Shown here in pieces: positions 40,046 to 49,506 of a stretch of 64,000 bases of DNA. The stretch's first letter is position 1; every line of letters starts with the position of its first letter. Under the pieces are notes generated by a model that saw only the letters and a list, made by a program, of their open reading frames with translations, did not search any database and had not been told where the DNA came from. This stretch comes from Morganella morganii (GTDB lineage Bacteria > Pseudomonadota > Gammaproteobacteria > Enterobacterales > Enterobacteriaceae), in assembly GCF_019402645.1 (NCBI RefSeq), contig NZ_VKKS01000001.1, positions 1,302,970 through 1,366,969 of the forward strand, in the 5' to 3' direction. Made by a program: the position numbers and the translations under genes.

Positions 40046-42058
40046 TTAATCAGTGGTTTCTTCAGAATGTGGTGCAACTGCCTGAGCGACTTTTTTCGCT
40101 TTGGCGCGGGCAATGGCAGCAGCCACAGCCGCTTTACGCGGATCAGTTTCCGCCTCCGCAGCCGGTTGTGCGGTTTCCGCCGGTGCCTCTGCGGCCTGAG
40201 CGGCTTTTTTCGCTTTGGCGCGGGCAATGGCAGCAGCCACAGCCGCTTTACGCGGATCAATTTCCGCCTCCGCAGCCGGTTGTGCGGTTTCTGCCGGTGC
40301 TTCTGCGGCCTGAGTGGCTTTCTTCGCTTTGGCACGGGCGAGAGCAGCAGCCACAGCCGCTTTACGCGGATCAATTTCCGCCTCCGCTGCCGGTTGTATG
40401 TTTTCAGCAGATGCGTCTGCGGCCTGTGCCGCTTTTTCTGCCTGACGTGCACGCGCCTGTGCTTTACGTGCTTCACGGGCGGCAATGACGGCGCTGTTAT
40501 CAGGTACTACAGACGGGGTGACGGAAATGGTCATGCCTGCGCCGCTGTCTTTTGCTTTCACGCGGGCAAGGGCGGCGCTGATAGCCGCACTGTCTTTCTC
40601 ATCCACCTGAACCGCCGCACTTTTGTGGCGGGCCTCGCGGGCTTCTTTTTCCCGTGCCATTCGTTCCTGTTTGGCTTCAAAGCGGAGTTTGGCATCTGCG
40701 GCGCGTTGTGCTTCTTCACGGATCTCAATGAGTTGTGCTTTTTCCTGCCGGTAATATTGCACCAGCGGAATGTTGCTCGGGCAAACCCAGGCACAGGCTC
40801 CGCATTCGATGCAGTCAAACAGGTGATGCTGTTCCGCTTTTTCGTGTTCGTTACCTTTACTGAACCAGTAAAGCTGCTGCGGCAGCAGTCCGGCCGGACA
40901 GGCATCCGCACAGTGGCTGCAACGGATACAGGCTTCTTCCGGCGCAGCCGGTTCCATTTCGTTTGTGGTCGGTGCAAGAATACAGTTACAGATTTTCACT
41001 ACCGGCACATTGAGATCCGGCAGCGTAAAGCCCATCAGAGGGCCGCCCATCACTACCATTTGTTCGTGTTGCGGATGAAAACCGGTCTGTTGCAGCAGGA
41101 AACGAACCGGTGTACCAAGACGTGTCCAGAAGTTTCCCGGCGATTCAACGGCCTCGCCGGTTACCGTCACCACCCGCCGGATCAGCGGTTCGCCGTCGGT
41201 AATAGCACGTTTGATGGCAACGACTGTCCCGACGTTCTGCATCAGCACGCCGATATCGGAAGAGCGTCCGCCGGATGGCACTTCGCGGCCGGTGAGAATT
41301 TTGGTCAGCTGTTTGGCACCACCGGACGGGTATTTGGTCGGGATCACCCGTACAAAAATCTGTTTTTCTCCGGCCGTGACGTCCCGCAGCGCGGCAATCG
41401 CCTCCGGTTTATTATCTTCAATACCGATGAGCACCTGCTCCGGTTCCAGAAGGTGCATCAGAATACGGATACCGGTGAGAATTTCCCCGGCATGCTCCTG
41501 CATCAGGCGGTCATCCGCCGTGATATAAGGTTCACATTCCGCGGCATTGATAATCAGGGTGCGGATAAGGTCACCACCGCCTTTCAGTTTATTGGCGGTC
41601 GGGAAGCCCGCGCCGCCGAGACCGGCAATACCGGCCTGATGAATACGGTCGGTAAGCTCCGTTTTGGAGAGAGAGGTGAAATCTGTTGTTTTTTCCGCCG
41701 GATACGGGGTATCCAGCCCGTCAGTCCGGATACGGACACACGGCGCGGTCAGACCGGACGGATGCGCGGTCACACAAGGCTCCACGGCAGTCACGGTTCC
41801 GGACGATGAGGCATGCACCGGCAGGCTGCGGCCGGTTCCGCGTGTCAGCGGCTGACCTTTCAGGACATGGTCGCCGGGGCTGACCAGCACGTCGCCTTCG
41901 TTCCCGATATGCTGCTGTAACGGAATGATAAGTTCTTCCGGTACCGGGCACACCCGCATCGGTGTCTGCACGGACTGTAATTTCATTTCCGGCGGATGAA
42001 TACCGCCGTCAAAATCCCATACCCGGTCTTTTTTCAGAAAATTGAGCAAATTGAACAT
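40046..42058 (-). CDS. rsxC: RsxC, NADH-oxidising subunit with C-terminal repeats
   Basis: 670 aa. N-terminal SLBB/FMN-NADH domain ([53 protein letters not shown]) and two 4Fe-4S clusters ([12 protein letters not shown] and [12 protein letters not shown]). Residues ~470-670 are a long helical, Ala/Lys/Arg-rich tail with three copies of a 38-residue repeat beginning [10 protein letters not shown]. The same kind of tail with variable copy number exists in E. coli RsxC. Entry point for NADH electrons in the Rsx complex. Confidence 0.97.
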   Translation of the reverse strand: MFNLLNFLKKDRVWDFDGGIHPPEMKLQSVQTPMRVCPVPEELIIPLQQHIGNEGDVLVSPGDHVLKGQPLTRGTGRSLPVHASSSGTVTAVEPCVTAHPSGLTAPCVRIRTDGLDTPYPAEKTTDFTSLSKTELTDRIHQAGIAGLGGAGFPTANKLKGGGDLIRTLIINAAECEPYITADDRLMQEHAGEILTGIRILMHLLEPEQVLIGIEDNKPEAIAALRDVTAGEKQIFVRVIPTKYPSGGAKQLTKILTGREVPSGGRSSDIGVLMQNVGTVVAIKRAITDGEPLIRRVVTVTGEAVESPGNFWTRLGTPVRFLLQQTGFHPQHEQMVVMGGPLMGFTLPDLNVPVVKICNCILAPTTNEMEPAAPEEACIRCSHCADACPAGLLPQQLYWFSKGNEHEKAEQHHLFDCIECGACAWVCPSNIPLVQYYRQEKAQLIEIREEAQRAADAKLRFEAKQERMAREKEAREARHKSAAVQVDEKDSAAISAALARVKAKDSGAGMTISVTPSVVPDNSAVIAAREARKAQARARQAEKAAQAADASAENIQPAAEAEIDPRKAAVAAALARAKAKKATQAAEAPAETAQPAAEAEIDPRKAAVAAAIARAKAKKAAQAAEAPAETAQPAAEAETDPRKAAVAAAIARAKAKKVAQAVAPHSEETTD
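40049..40372 (-). repeat. 114-bp tandem coding repeats in rsxC
   Basis: The DPR codons fall at 40372, 40258 and 40144 (minus-strand starts), exactly 114 nt apart, giving two full units and one diverged last unit. The DNA copies are nearly identical. Repeat-number variation between strains is expected; this can also confuse assembly. Confidence 0.9.
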
Positions 42059-42063
42059 AAAAC

Positions 42064-42672
42064 TTATGACGCCTCAATCTGAACAGGTTTGACAGGAGTA
42101 CCGCTGGTATCAGCCGGAATATTTCTGACCGGAATCGTGTTTAAATCCCACTTCCAGTTACGCGGGGTGACGACGACCGGGATCATCTCAATACAATCTG
42201 TCGGGCAGGGTGCGACACATAAATCACACCCGGTGCAGAGATTTTCAACCACGGTGTGCATTGCGCGGGTGGCACCGATAATCGCGTCCACCGGGCATGC
42301 CTGAATACATTTGGTGCAGCCGATGCACTGATCTTCATGAATAAAGGCAACCTTGCGCACCGGATTGAGTACGGATTCGTCGCCGTCGAGCGGCTGCGGA
42401 TCCACACCCAGCATATCCGCCAGTTTCAGCATCACCTGCTCGCCGCCCGGGGCGCAGCGGTTTATCGCACCGCCATTGGCAACGGACTCCGCATAAGGGC
42501 GGCAACCGGGAAAACCACACTGCCCGCACTGACTCTGCGGCAGAATGTCATCAATTTTATCCACAATAGGATCTTCCTCCACTTTGAAACGGCGGGAGGC
42601 GTAACCAAGTATCAGACCAAATACCAGACCCAGCAGGCTGAGTACGGCAACGGCAATCCAAATCATTGTCAT
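42064..42672 (-). CDS. rsxB: RsxB, iron-sulfur electron-transport subunit
   Basis: 202 aa. N-terminal membrane anchor, a C-x2-C-x4-C plus distal Cys cluster ([13 protein letters not shown]...NRCAPGG), and two 4Fe-4S ferredoxin motifs [12 protein letters not shown] and [12 protein letters not shown]. Ferredoxin-like electron conduit of the Rsx/Rnf complex. Start overlaps the rsxA stop (TGATG). Confidence 0.98.
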   Translation of the reverse strand: MTMIWIAVAVLSLLGLVFGLILGYASRRFKVEEDPIVDKIDDILPQSQCGQCGFPGCRPYAESVANGGAINRCAPGGEQVMLKLADMLGVDPQPLDGDESVLNPVRKVAFIHEDQCIGCTKCIQACPVDAIIGATRAMHTVVENLCTGCDLCVAPCPTDCIEMIPVVVTPRNWKWDLNTIPVRNIPADTSGTPVKPVQIEAS

Positions 42673-43253
42673 CAGAATTTCACCAGACCACTGAAGCCCA
42701 TAAAGGCCAGAGACATCAGACCGGCAGTGACCAGCCCGATAGAAGCCCCGCGGAAAGGTGCCGGCACATCTGCCGTTGCCAGCCGCTCACGGATAGCAGC
42801 AAACAGCACCATGACCAGGGAGAAACCGGCTGCCGCCCCAAATCCGTAAACGGCGGATTGCAGAAAGTTATGTGACAGATTGATGTTCAGCAGTGCCACA
42901 CCGAGTACGGCGCAGTTGGTGGTAATCAGCGGCAGGAAGATCCCCAGCAGCCGGTAGAGTGCAGGGCTGGTTTTACGCACCACCATTTCGGTGAACTGCA
43001 CCACCACGGCGATCACCAGGATGAAGCTCAGTGTGCGCAGATAGAGAATATCCAGCGGGATAAGGATAAAGGTATCCATCAGCCACGAGCAGACAGAGGC
43101 GAGTGTCATCACAAATGTGGTGGCAAACCCCATGCCTATCGCGGTTTCCAGTTTTTTGGATACCCCCATAAAGGGGCATAATCCTAAGAATTTGACGAGC
43201 ACAAAGTTGTTAACCAGCACCGTCCCGACAAAAAGTAATAAGTAGTCAGCCAT
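42672..43253 (-). CDS. rsxA: RsxA, electron-transport complex subunit
   Basis: 193 aa from the ATG at 43253, same length and start ([20 protein letters not shown]) as E. coli; an in-frame GTG/ATG 12 nt upstream is less likely. Six membrane helices, including [17 protein letters not shown] and [17 protein letters not shown] with the Cys residues that hold the membrane 2Fe-2S cluster in Rnf. First gene of rsxABCDGE-nth; the operon promoter must lie in the 285-nt gap to ydgJ. Confidence 0.98.
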   Translation of the reverse strand: MADYLLLFVGTVLVNNFVLVKFLGLCPFMGVSKKLETAIGMGFATTFVMTLASVCSWLMDTFILIPLDILYLRTLSFILVIAVVVQFTEMVVRKTSPALYRLLGIFLPLITTNCAVLGVALLNINLSHNFLQSAVYGFGAAAGFSLVMVLFAAIRERLATADVPAPFRGASIGLVTAGLMSLAFMGFSGLVKF

Positions 43254-43538
43254 TGCAATGCCCAAAGCGAGTCATTCAAAATATACAAATAAACACATAA
43301 AAAACCGGGATCTCCGGTAAGCGGGGTGAATAATAGCAATCCCCGGGCATCCGGGGTTATCGGGATTGTGTGAAAACGCAGATAACTGTGTGTATCAGAA
43401 TGAAAAAGCGGCAAAACTGATGAAAACCGGGCACATTATTTGCGTCGCGGAATCAGTTAGTGGTACTTTTCAGGAGGATGACAGATTCTGAAAGTATATT
43501 TTTTTATCCGTTAACATGACAATCCCCCGGAGGGAGTG

Positions 43539-44579
43539 ATGACGAAAATACTGAAAGTGGGCCTGATCGGATACGGTTTTGCCGGAAAAACATTCCATGC
43601 GCCGTTTATTGTAAATAATGCCAATATGGAACTGGCCAAAGTCGCGAGCAGTGATGCCGCCAAAGTGCATGCGGATTACCCGGATGTGCCGGTTGTCGCC
43701 ACTCCGGAAGATATTTTTGCTGACCCGGCCATTGACCTCGTTGTGATCCCGACCCCGAATGACACCCATTTCCCGCTGGCACGGATGGCACTGGCCGCCG
43801 GTAAACATGTGGTGGTGGATAAACCGTTTACCCTGACATCGGAAGAAGCGTTTGTGCTGGCCAAACAGGCAGATGATGCCGGGCTGGTGTTGTCTGTCTA
43901 TCATAACCGCCGTTTTGACTCCGGTTATCTGACGCTGAAATCCTTGTTTGAAAGTAAAAAACTCGGGGATATCAAATATTTTGAAGTCCATTTCGATCGT
44001 TATCGTCCGCAGCCGCAAAAACGCTGGCGTGAAGCGGCCGCATCAGGCAGTGGTATCTGGTATGATCTGGGTTCGCATCTGATTGACCAGACATTGCAGT
44101 TTTTCGGCAAACCAACGGCGATCACCGCCGATCTGGGTATGATCCGGCCGGGTTCTGAAGCGGTGGATTATTTCCATGCGCAACTGCACTATCCGGATGT
44201 CAAAGTCGTGCTGCATGCCACCACCGTCGCGGCAGCGGAATCTCCGGTATATATCATTCACGGTATGAAAGGCAGCTATGTGAAGTACGGGCTGGATCCG
44301 CAGGAAAATGCACTGAAAGCAGGGCAGATGCCGGTCGGTGTGAACTGGGGTCATGACAGCCGCGACGGGAAACTGAGCTTATCACCGGATGGTATTGAAG
44401 TGATCACGGAAAGTTATCCGAACAAAGCCGGACACTACGGCCGTTATTATGCGGAAGTGGCAGAGGCAATTATCAATAACGGCCCGAATCCGGTTACAGC
44501 ACAGGAAGGCGCGGAAGTTATCCGCATTATTGAGGCAGGCATGGAATCGCATAAAACCGGACGAACCGTGACGCTGTAA
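43539..44579 (+). CDS. ydgJ: YdgJ, Gfo/Idh/MocA-family oxidoreductase
   Basis: 346 aa from the ATG at 43539 with GGAGGGAG upstream; the GTG at 43536 is the alternative. Rossmann motif GLIGYGFAGKTFHAP, IPTPNDTHFPLA, the VVDKPFTLT catalytic Lys and GIWYDLGSHLIDQ helix. Cytoplasmic NAD(P)-dependent dehydrogenase; substrate unknown. In E. coli it sits between the rsx operon and add. Confidence 0.94.
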   Translation: MTKILKVGLIGYGFAGKTFHAPFIVNNANMELAKVASSDAAKVHADYPDVPVVATPEDIFADPAIDLVVIPTPNDTHFPLARMALAAGKHVVVDKPFTLTSEEAFVLAKQADDAGLVLSVYHNRRFDSGYLTLKSLFESKKLGDIKYFEVHFDRYRPQPQKRWREAAASGSGIWYDLGSHLIDQTLQFFGKPTAITADLGMIRPGSEAVDYFHAQLHYPDVKVVLHATTVAAAESPVYIIHGMKGSYVKYGLDPQENALKAGQMPVGVNWGHDSRDGKLSLSPDGIEVITESYPNKAGHYGRYYAEVAEAIINNGPNPVTAQEGAEVIRIIEAGMESHKTGRTVTL

Positions 44580-44623
44580 CAAAATATCCTTTATTTCTTA
44601 TTGCAGACAAAAGTGAATAACGC

Positions 44624-45619
44624 ATGACAAACTGGTGGCAGAAACTGCGGTTAGATCCGTTCCTGGTCATAATGATCACGGTTGTTATTTTGGCGTCACT
44701 CTTTCCGGCAACCGGCAGTGTGGCGACCGGATTCCGCTATCTGACCACCGCCGCGATTGCGTTATTGTTCTTCTTCCACGGCGCAAAACTTTCAAGGGAA
44801 GCGATTGTGACCGGGATGGGGCACTGGCGTCTGCATCTGATGGTCTTCTCCAGTACTTTTATACTCTTTCCGCTGCTGGGGCTGGGTTTGCAGTTTCTGG
44901 TACCGGAGTGGATGTCACCGACCATTTACATGGGTTTCTTATACTTATGTGCCTTACCGGCAACAGTACAATCCGCCATTGCCTTTACGTCTGTTGCGGG
45001 CGGGAATGTCGCTGCGGCGATTTGCAGTGCATCCGCTTCCAGTATTCTCGGCGTTTTCTTATCACCGGTGATTATCGGTTTTATGATGGAAACACAAGGA
45101 GCGCATGATCTCGATACCCCGGGTGCTATCCGTTCTATTCTGCTGCAGCTGATGCTGCCGTTTGTGGTCGGGCATCTCTCCCGTCCGCTGATCGGCAAAT
45201 GGGTGGATCGCAATAAGAAAATCATCAATAAAACAGACCGTACCTCTATTCTGCTGGTGGTGTATGTCGCTTTCAGTGAAGCCGTGGCCGAGGGGATCTG
45301 GCAGCAGATTGATACAATGTCTATTCTGCAGATTGCGGTGGTGTCGTGCGGGCTGCTGGCAATTGTGCTGGTGATCAATGTGTACGGCGCACGGGCGCTG
45401 GGCTTTAATAAGGCCGATGAAATCACTATTGTGTTCTGCGGCTCGAAGAAAAGCCTGGCAAATGGTGTGCCGATGGCAAACGTGATGTTCCCGCCTGCGG
45501 TAGTCGGTATTCTGGTACTGCCGCTGATGCTGTTTCATCAGATTCAGCTGATGGTGTGCGCGGTGATGGCGGCGCGCTATGCACGGTGTAATCAATCGGA
45601 AAATGAAAGGAACACATAA
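44624..45619 (+). CDS. yfeH: YfeH, SBF-like (bile acid:Na+ symporter-fold) transporter
   Basis: 331 aa with about ten membrane segments. Close to E. coli YfeH by eye: LTTAAIALLFFFHGAKLSREAI, LPATVQSAIAFTSVAGGNVAAAICSASASS, DEITIVFCGSKKSLANGVPMANV. Belongs to the SBF-like CPA/AT family; substrate unknown. Weak ribosome binding region (AAAGTGAATAACGC). In E. coli yfeH is elsewhere, so its placement next to ydgJ is a rearrangement. A T6SS relic follows. Confidence 0.92.
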   Translation: MTNWWQKLRLDPFLVIMITVVILASLFPATGSVATGFRYLTTAAIALLFFFHGAKLSREAIVTGMGHWRLHLMVFSSTFILFPLLGLGLQFLVPEWMSPTIYMGFLYLCALPATVQSAIAFTSVAGGNVAAAICSASASSILGVFLSPVIIGFMMETQGAHDLDTPGAIRSILLQLMLPFVVGHLSRPLIGKWVDRNKKIINKTDRTSILLVVYVAFSEAVAEGIWQQIDTMSILQIAVVSCGLLAIVLVINVYGARALGFNKADEITIVFCGSKKSLANGVPMANVMFPPAVVGILVLPLMLFHQIQLMVCAVMAARYARCNQSENERNT

Positions 45620-45727
45620 TAAAGTAAAAAATTTGCAATCTTGGTGAATATTACGGCCTGGTGATTATTAGGAAAATAAAATAACTATAACAAACAGGAT
45701 GCTTTAAGTGGGTATATATCATTGCTG

Positions 45728-45753
45728 AATTTTTAATATATAAATTAAAAATT
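45728..45753. repeat. A/T-only inverted repeat
   Basis: Perfect 10-bp arms AATTTTTAAT / ATTAAAAATT with a 6-nt spacer in a strongly A+T-rich gap. No T/A-asymmetric tail, so not a terminator. May be an H-NS-type or promoter-proximal element, or chance in A+T-rich DNA. Confidence 0.4.
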
Positions 45754-45881
45754 TCACTATCATTGAGCTAAAAATGTAAGCAATCAAAATTTATGATCTG
45801 TAATAGAAAGTATCCAGGTCGTATTCTGAAGAACGTGCTCTGTAAAAGATATAAATAATTATATCTGAACAAGGAAAAGTT

Positions 45882-46276
45882 ATGGCATAAGATCTTTTTA
45901 TAAAGATCAAAGGTATTGAAGGTGAATCCCGGGATTTTTTCCACAAAGGTGAGATTGATCTTTTAAGATGGGATTGCGGGCAATCTCTCAGCCATCTGAT
46001 ATGCATACAGGAAGCGGCGGAGGTGCAGGGAAGCAACCGTATACGATTTATATTTTAAGCATTATTTCGATAAAGCAAATAGCGGGTGCTGCTGTGAAGG
46101 CTGAAAGTAAAACAAAACTTGTCTATTAAGCTGTAAATGACAGTCAAAATGAATCCTTAAAATGGCTTATAAAAGAACTTGTATCTGAATTTAAAGTTCC
46201 GATGTCTGAAGTATACAGACATCCGGAAATTGGCAGAAAAAATATGACGGAAGCGAGTACTGCGGTATGGGAATAA
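45882..46276 (+). pseudogene. Broken hcp-effector fusion gene (T6SS relic)
   Basis: ATG at 45882 follows AAGGAAAAGTT, but the third codon is TAA. The reading then gives DLFIKIKGIEGESRD and GEIDLLRWDCGQSLS, an Hcp N-terminus. After a shift, another frame reads SDMHTGSGGGAGK, and a third reads EATVYDLYFKHYFDKANS: all consecutive Hcp segments (residues ~1-72). The rest of Hcp is missing. A final frame reads KAESKTKLVY, TAA, AVNDSQNESLKWLIKELVSE and VPMSEVYRHPEIGRKNMTEA, ending at the TAA at 46276. That tail looks like the end of an amidase-type effector (tentative). So this is a degraded Hcp with a fused toxin. Confidence 0.75.
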
Positions 46277-46647
46277 AGAAAACAGTACTTTGTCTTTTAG
46301 TATTGATGCCTGTATTAACTCAGGCAAGGGTTGTCAGTGACATCAAAATATCGGTAACCGGTAGTTACGATAGTGAGGACAGAGCTGAGTATGAAAAAGA
46401 AGGATGTAAAACGTTTAACCCGACGAAAAAACATCTCATTTATTATTTTACAAAAGCAGAAGAATCAGACTCAAATAATCTGTGGATGCATGAATATTAC
46501 TCACCGTGTATTGCATCGGGGACGATAACCTTTAAGGGAGGCGACTCCGGTAAATGGATACTGCATTCAAGCGGACTTGGCTGAATTGATTTCACTGATG
46601 GTAAGTTAAGGTATTTTTACTATACCGATAATGAATGGGATAAATAA
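46267..46647 (+). pseudogene. Secreted protein gene with in-frame stop, probable immunity relic
   Basis: ATG at 46267 overlaps the effector relic stop by 10 nt. A signal peptide (KKTVLCLLVLMPVLTQA, cleavage before RVV) precedes a 105-aa frame ending at TGA 46582-46584. The same frame continues IDFTDGKLRYFYYTDNEWDK to a TAA at 46645-46647, so a Trp-to-stop change probably truncated a ~126-aa exported protein. Two Cys in the mature part. The layout is that of periplasmic immunity protein after a T6SS effector. The 105-aa form could still be made. Confidence 0.65.
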
Positions 46648-46651
46648 AGTG

Positions 46652-46687
46652 AAAAACCCCGGGGCGGATATCCGGCTCCCGGGGTTT
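46652..46687 (-). terminator. add terminator
   Basis: Stem AAACCCCGGG / CCCGGGGTTT with a ~14-nt loop, 16 nt past the add stop; a T5 tract follows on the minus strand. Confidence 0.8.
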
Positions 46688-46703
46688 ATTTATAGGCAGC
46701 TTT

Positions 46704-47723
46704 TCAGGCCGGAGCTTGCTGACTGCGTTTAGCCGCCATATCTCTCAGTGCCGCTTTTTCCTCTGCGGATAAAAATGCAATTTCCAGTCCGTTAATCTGT
46801 GCCTGTTCAATCTCAGCACGGGTCAGACCGGCGGCCGGTGCGGCGACATTGTATTCATGTGCGATCTCAATACCTTCAACCGCCGGGTCATCTGTATTAA
46901 TGGTGGCGGCAATGCCATGTGCCAGGAATTTTTTCAGCGGATGAGCGGCCAGCGACGATACTGTGCTGGTCTGAATATTAGAAGTCAGGCAAGACTCCAT
47001 GCCAATGCGGTGCTCTGCCAGGTAATCCATCAGCGCCGGATCTTCAATGGCCATCACACCGTGGCCGATACGCTGTGCACCCAGGTCGCGGATCGCCTGC
47101 CGGATACTGGCGGCACCGGCAGCTTCCCCGGCATGTGCAGTGATAGCCCAGTTTACATCGCGGGCTTTGCGGAAATGTTCCGTAAATAAATCGCCCGGAT
47201 AACCGGATTCATCACCGGCAATATCCAGCGCCACAATCCGCTCGTGGTGAGCGAGCAGGGCACTAAGTTCTTCATGACAGGCATCAGTACCGAATGTCCG
47301 GCTCAGAATACCAATCATATTAATCCGCACTGGGCTGTTACGGACTTCGGATGCCACACCATCCAGTACGGCTTCCACCACACCTTCAACCGGCAGCTTG
47401 TGTTTCATCGCCATATAATAAGGGGAAAAACGCAGTTCGGCGTAATCCAGCCCGGCGCTGACCGCATCCTGTACGTTTTCAGCCGCCACACGGCGGCAGG
47501 CATCAAGGTCTGCCAGCACGGAAACTCCCCAGTCCAGCTTGCTCAGAAACTGTACCAGATCCGGTTCATTGCTCATTACCTGTACATGCGGGCGCAAGGC
47601 TTCGGTTTCATAAGCGGGTAGCGGCAGGTTGTGCTGACGGGCCAGATCCAGAATGGTGGACAGGCGGATATTACCGTCGAGATGGCGGTGCAGATCGGTC
47701 AGGGGGAGTGAATGGTTAATCAT
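46704..47723 (-). CDS. add: Adenosine deaminase
   Basis: 339 aa, full length. Deaminates adenosine and deoxyadenosine. Zn ligands and catalysis: [24 protein letters not shown] (His/Glu), ERIGHG-type [20 protein letters not shown] and [10 protein letters not shown] (Asp pair). Reached from ydgJ through yfeH and a T6SS relic instead of directly as in E. coli. Confidence 0.98.
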   Translation of the reverse strand: MINHSLPLTDLHRHLDGNIRLSTILDLARQHNLPLPAYETEALRPHVQVMSNEPDLVQFLSKLDWGVSVLADLDACRRVAAENVQDAVSAGLDYAELRFSPYYMAMKHKLPVEGVVEAVLDGVASEVRNSPVRINMIGILSRTFGTDACHEELSALLAHHERIVALDIAGDESGYPGDLFTEHFRKARDVNWAITAHAGEAAGAASIRQAIRDLGAQRIGHGVMAIEDPALMDYLAEHRIGMESCLTSNIQTSTVSSLAAHPLKKFLAHGIAATINTDDPAVEGIEIAHEYNVAAPAAGLTRAEIEQAQINGLEIAFLSAEEKAALRDMAAKRSQQAPA

Positions 47724-47742
47724 TGCGGAATTCCTCAGATGA

Positions 47743-47771
47743 TAAAAAAGCCAGTCTGATGACTGGCTTTT
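47743..47771 (-). terminator. ydgA terminator
   Basis: AAAGCCAGTC / GACTGGCTTT stem with 4-nt loop and a T6 tract on the minus strand, between ydgA and add. Confidence 0.88.
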
Positions 47772-47801
47772 GTCTGATAAACAGATAATAACAGTATGAA
47801 A

Positions 47802-49400
47802 TTACTGTGCAGCAGGTGCCGCAGTATCAGCAGCCGGTTCTTCACCGATAGTCATGTCTTCTTCAGTGACATCACCGTTAGGATCCATTTCAATTGCTTC
47901 TTCTTCGTAACCTTCGTAGTCACTGCTGTTATCACTCAGTACGCCGTACTGGTCATATTTTTCCAGGAATTCAGCAACGGTGTATTTCTTACCATTGAAA
48001 TCAATGTTGTTGTTGCTGTATTTCAGATCCATGGTGATAGCTTTATCAGTCACTTTCACGACTTCCATCATGGCACCCATGCTGGCCATCTGAGCAACAC
48101 CCTGTTCACCCTGTTCTTTGGCTTCTTTTGCACCCATGCCCTGAGACTGCATTGCAACTGCAACGAAATCAGTCAGCATTGGTTTGGACAGATCCATATT
48201 GAAACCGAACTCTTTCACCAGAACCGGCAGGGCTTTTTCAAAGCTTGATGCGTGCTCCAGTGCTTTAAAGCTTTCTGCATTCAGCGCATTAAAGGTCACG
48301 TTCAGATTGACTTTTGACTCACCGCCGCTGTTTTTCCAGCTCAGAGGTGCGATAGCGAAGGACGGGCTGTATTTGAACAGACCCAGCGCATTGGATTTCA
48401 TTTTCTCATCCAGTGCTGCCATTTTTTCTTCATCAAAATCTTCGGTATACATGGATTCAGACAGCTTGGTGTACTCTTCCAGAGATGCCATCAGCGTATT
48501 TGCAGAAGTTGCATCCAGATCTTTCAGAGACCCTTTCAGGCTGATACTGCCGAGGTCAATATCACGGTAGCTCAGTGAACCCAGGCTGTAATCAACATCC
48601 GCAGTCAGTTTGTTATCTTTGCTGCCGGATGTGCCGTTCAGTTTCAGGTCTTTCAGAGAAACAGTATCGCTGTAATTAACAACCACTAACTCCTTCAGGC
48701 TCAGATTCTGGTCACCCAGGTAGAAGTAGCTGTCACCGGATTTGGAAACATCGCTGTCGAAAGACAGGCCCTTCAGAACCATGCTTTCGCGGTCACCTTT
48801 ACGGTAAGTCAGTTCATTGCTGCTGCCTTTACCTTTGACATTTTTAAATTCTTTATCGAATTTAACGTTCAGATCAGCACCGGAGAATGCCAGTTCTTCG
48901 CCGTCTTTCTTATAGTCGATTTTGCTGACAGCAAGATCAATGTCGAAATTCTGGTCGTAGCTGATACGGGTATCAGTTGCCACAGGAGATTTACCGCCGG
49001 TGATCTCAAAGGCCGGTTTGGTGATGTCATTATTTTCCAGCTCGGAATGGATAGCTGCCATATTTGGCGAGAATACCATACTCTTAAGCTGAGATAACGG
49101 GAAAGGACCGTGATCGATAGTATTGAGGATCACTACTTCTTCACCGGAAGCTGTGGTATCACCGCTTTTTTTCGTTTCTTTAATGATCAGTTTGACATCA
49201 GAACTGAAAATACCGCGTGAAAAATCTTTGGCGGTCAGCGTAACAGGGATGTCAGGGTACTTATCCTTGATTAATTTGTTCGCTTTGGCGATATAGTCAT
49301 CGAGGTTTGCTTCAATTTTCTTGCCGGTCTGCCATGAAGCCACACCCCAGGCTGCGCCTAATGCGACAATAACGCCAACAGCAACTAACGACTTTTTCAT
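47802..49400 (-). CDS. ydgA: YdgA family protein (DUF945)
   Basis: 532 aa from the ATG at 49400 (MKKSLVAVGVIVALGAAWG); the ATG at 49412 sits immediately after AAGG and is less likely. N-terminal membrane anchor/uncleaved signal, then repeating DUF945 beta-rich segments with the HGPFPLSQL, ITGGKSPVATDTRISY and FAIAPLSWKNSGGESKVNLN motifs. The C-terminal ~60 residues are acidic and Ala/Pro-rich, longer than in E. coli (502 aa). Periplasmic face of the inner membrane; role unknown. Confidence 0.94.
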   Translation of the reverse strand: MKKSLVAVGVIVALGAAWGVASWQTGKKIEANLDDYIAKANKLIKDKYPDIPVTLTAKDFSRGIFSSDVKLIIKETKKSGDTTASGEEVVILNTIDHGPFPLSQLKSMVFSPNMAAIHSELENNDITKPAFEITGGKSPVATDTRISYDQNFDIDLAVSKIDYKKDGEELAFSGADLNVKFDKEFKNVKGKGSSNELTYRKGDRESMVLKGLSFDSDVSKSGDSYFYLGDQNLSLKELVVVNYSDTVSLKDLKLNGTSGSKDNKLTADVDYSLGSLSYRDIDLGSISLKGSLKDLDATSANTLMASLEEYTKLSESMYTEDFDEEKMAALDEKMKSNALGLFKYSPSFAIAPLSWKNSGGESKVNLNVTFNALNAESFKALEHASSFEKALPVLVKEFGFNMDLSKPMLTDFVAVAMQSQGMGAKEAKEQGEQGVAQMASMGAMMEVVKVTDKAITMDLKYSNNNIDFNGKKYTVAEFLEKYDQYGVLSDNSSDYEGYEEEAIEMDPNGDVTEEDMTIGEEPAADTAAPAAQ

Positions 49401-49506
49401 AGAGAAATCCATCCTTTATATGCGATTTATTTTGCAGGTTTTCGCACGGTATCAAATTAACGGACAGTAAAATGGTTAGCTGTCCGGAGAAAACTAGAGA
49501 AGTTAC

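Noticed and set aside
40049-40372. Regular repeats that might suggest CRISPR
   Set aside because: Unit is 114 nt, coding, with no spacers of unrelated sequence; it is the RsxC protein repeat.
40067-41809. Long plus-strand open frame (580 codons) opposite rsxC
   Set aside because: It is antisense to a clearly recognised gene; Phe/Arg/Cys-rich composition is typical of shadow frames produced by the repeat and codon bias.
43254-43538. Search for a blr-like small membrane gene between rsxA and ydgJ
   Set aside because: Only a 23-codon frame without hydrophobic character was found; no support.
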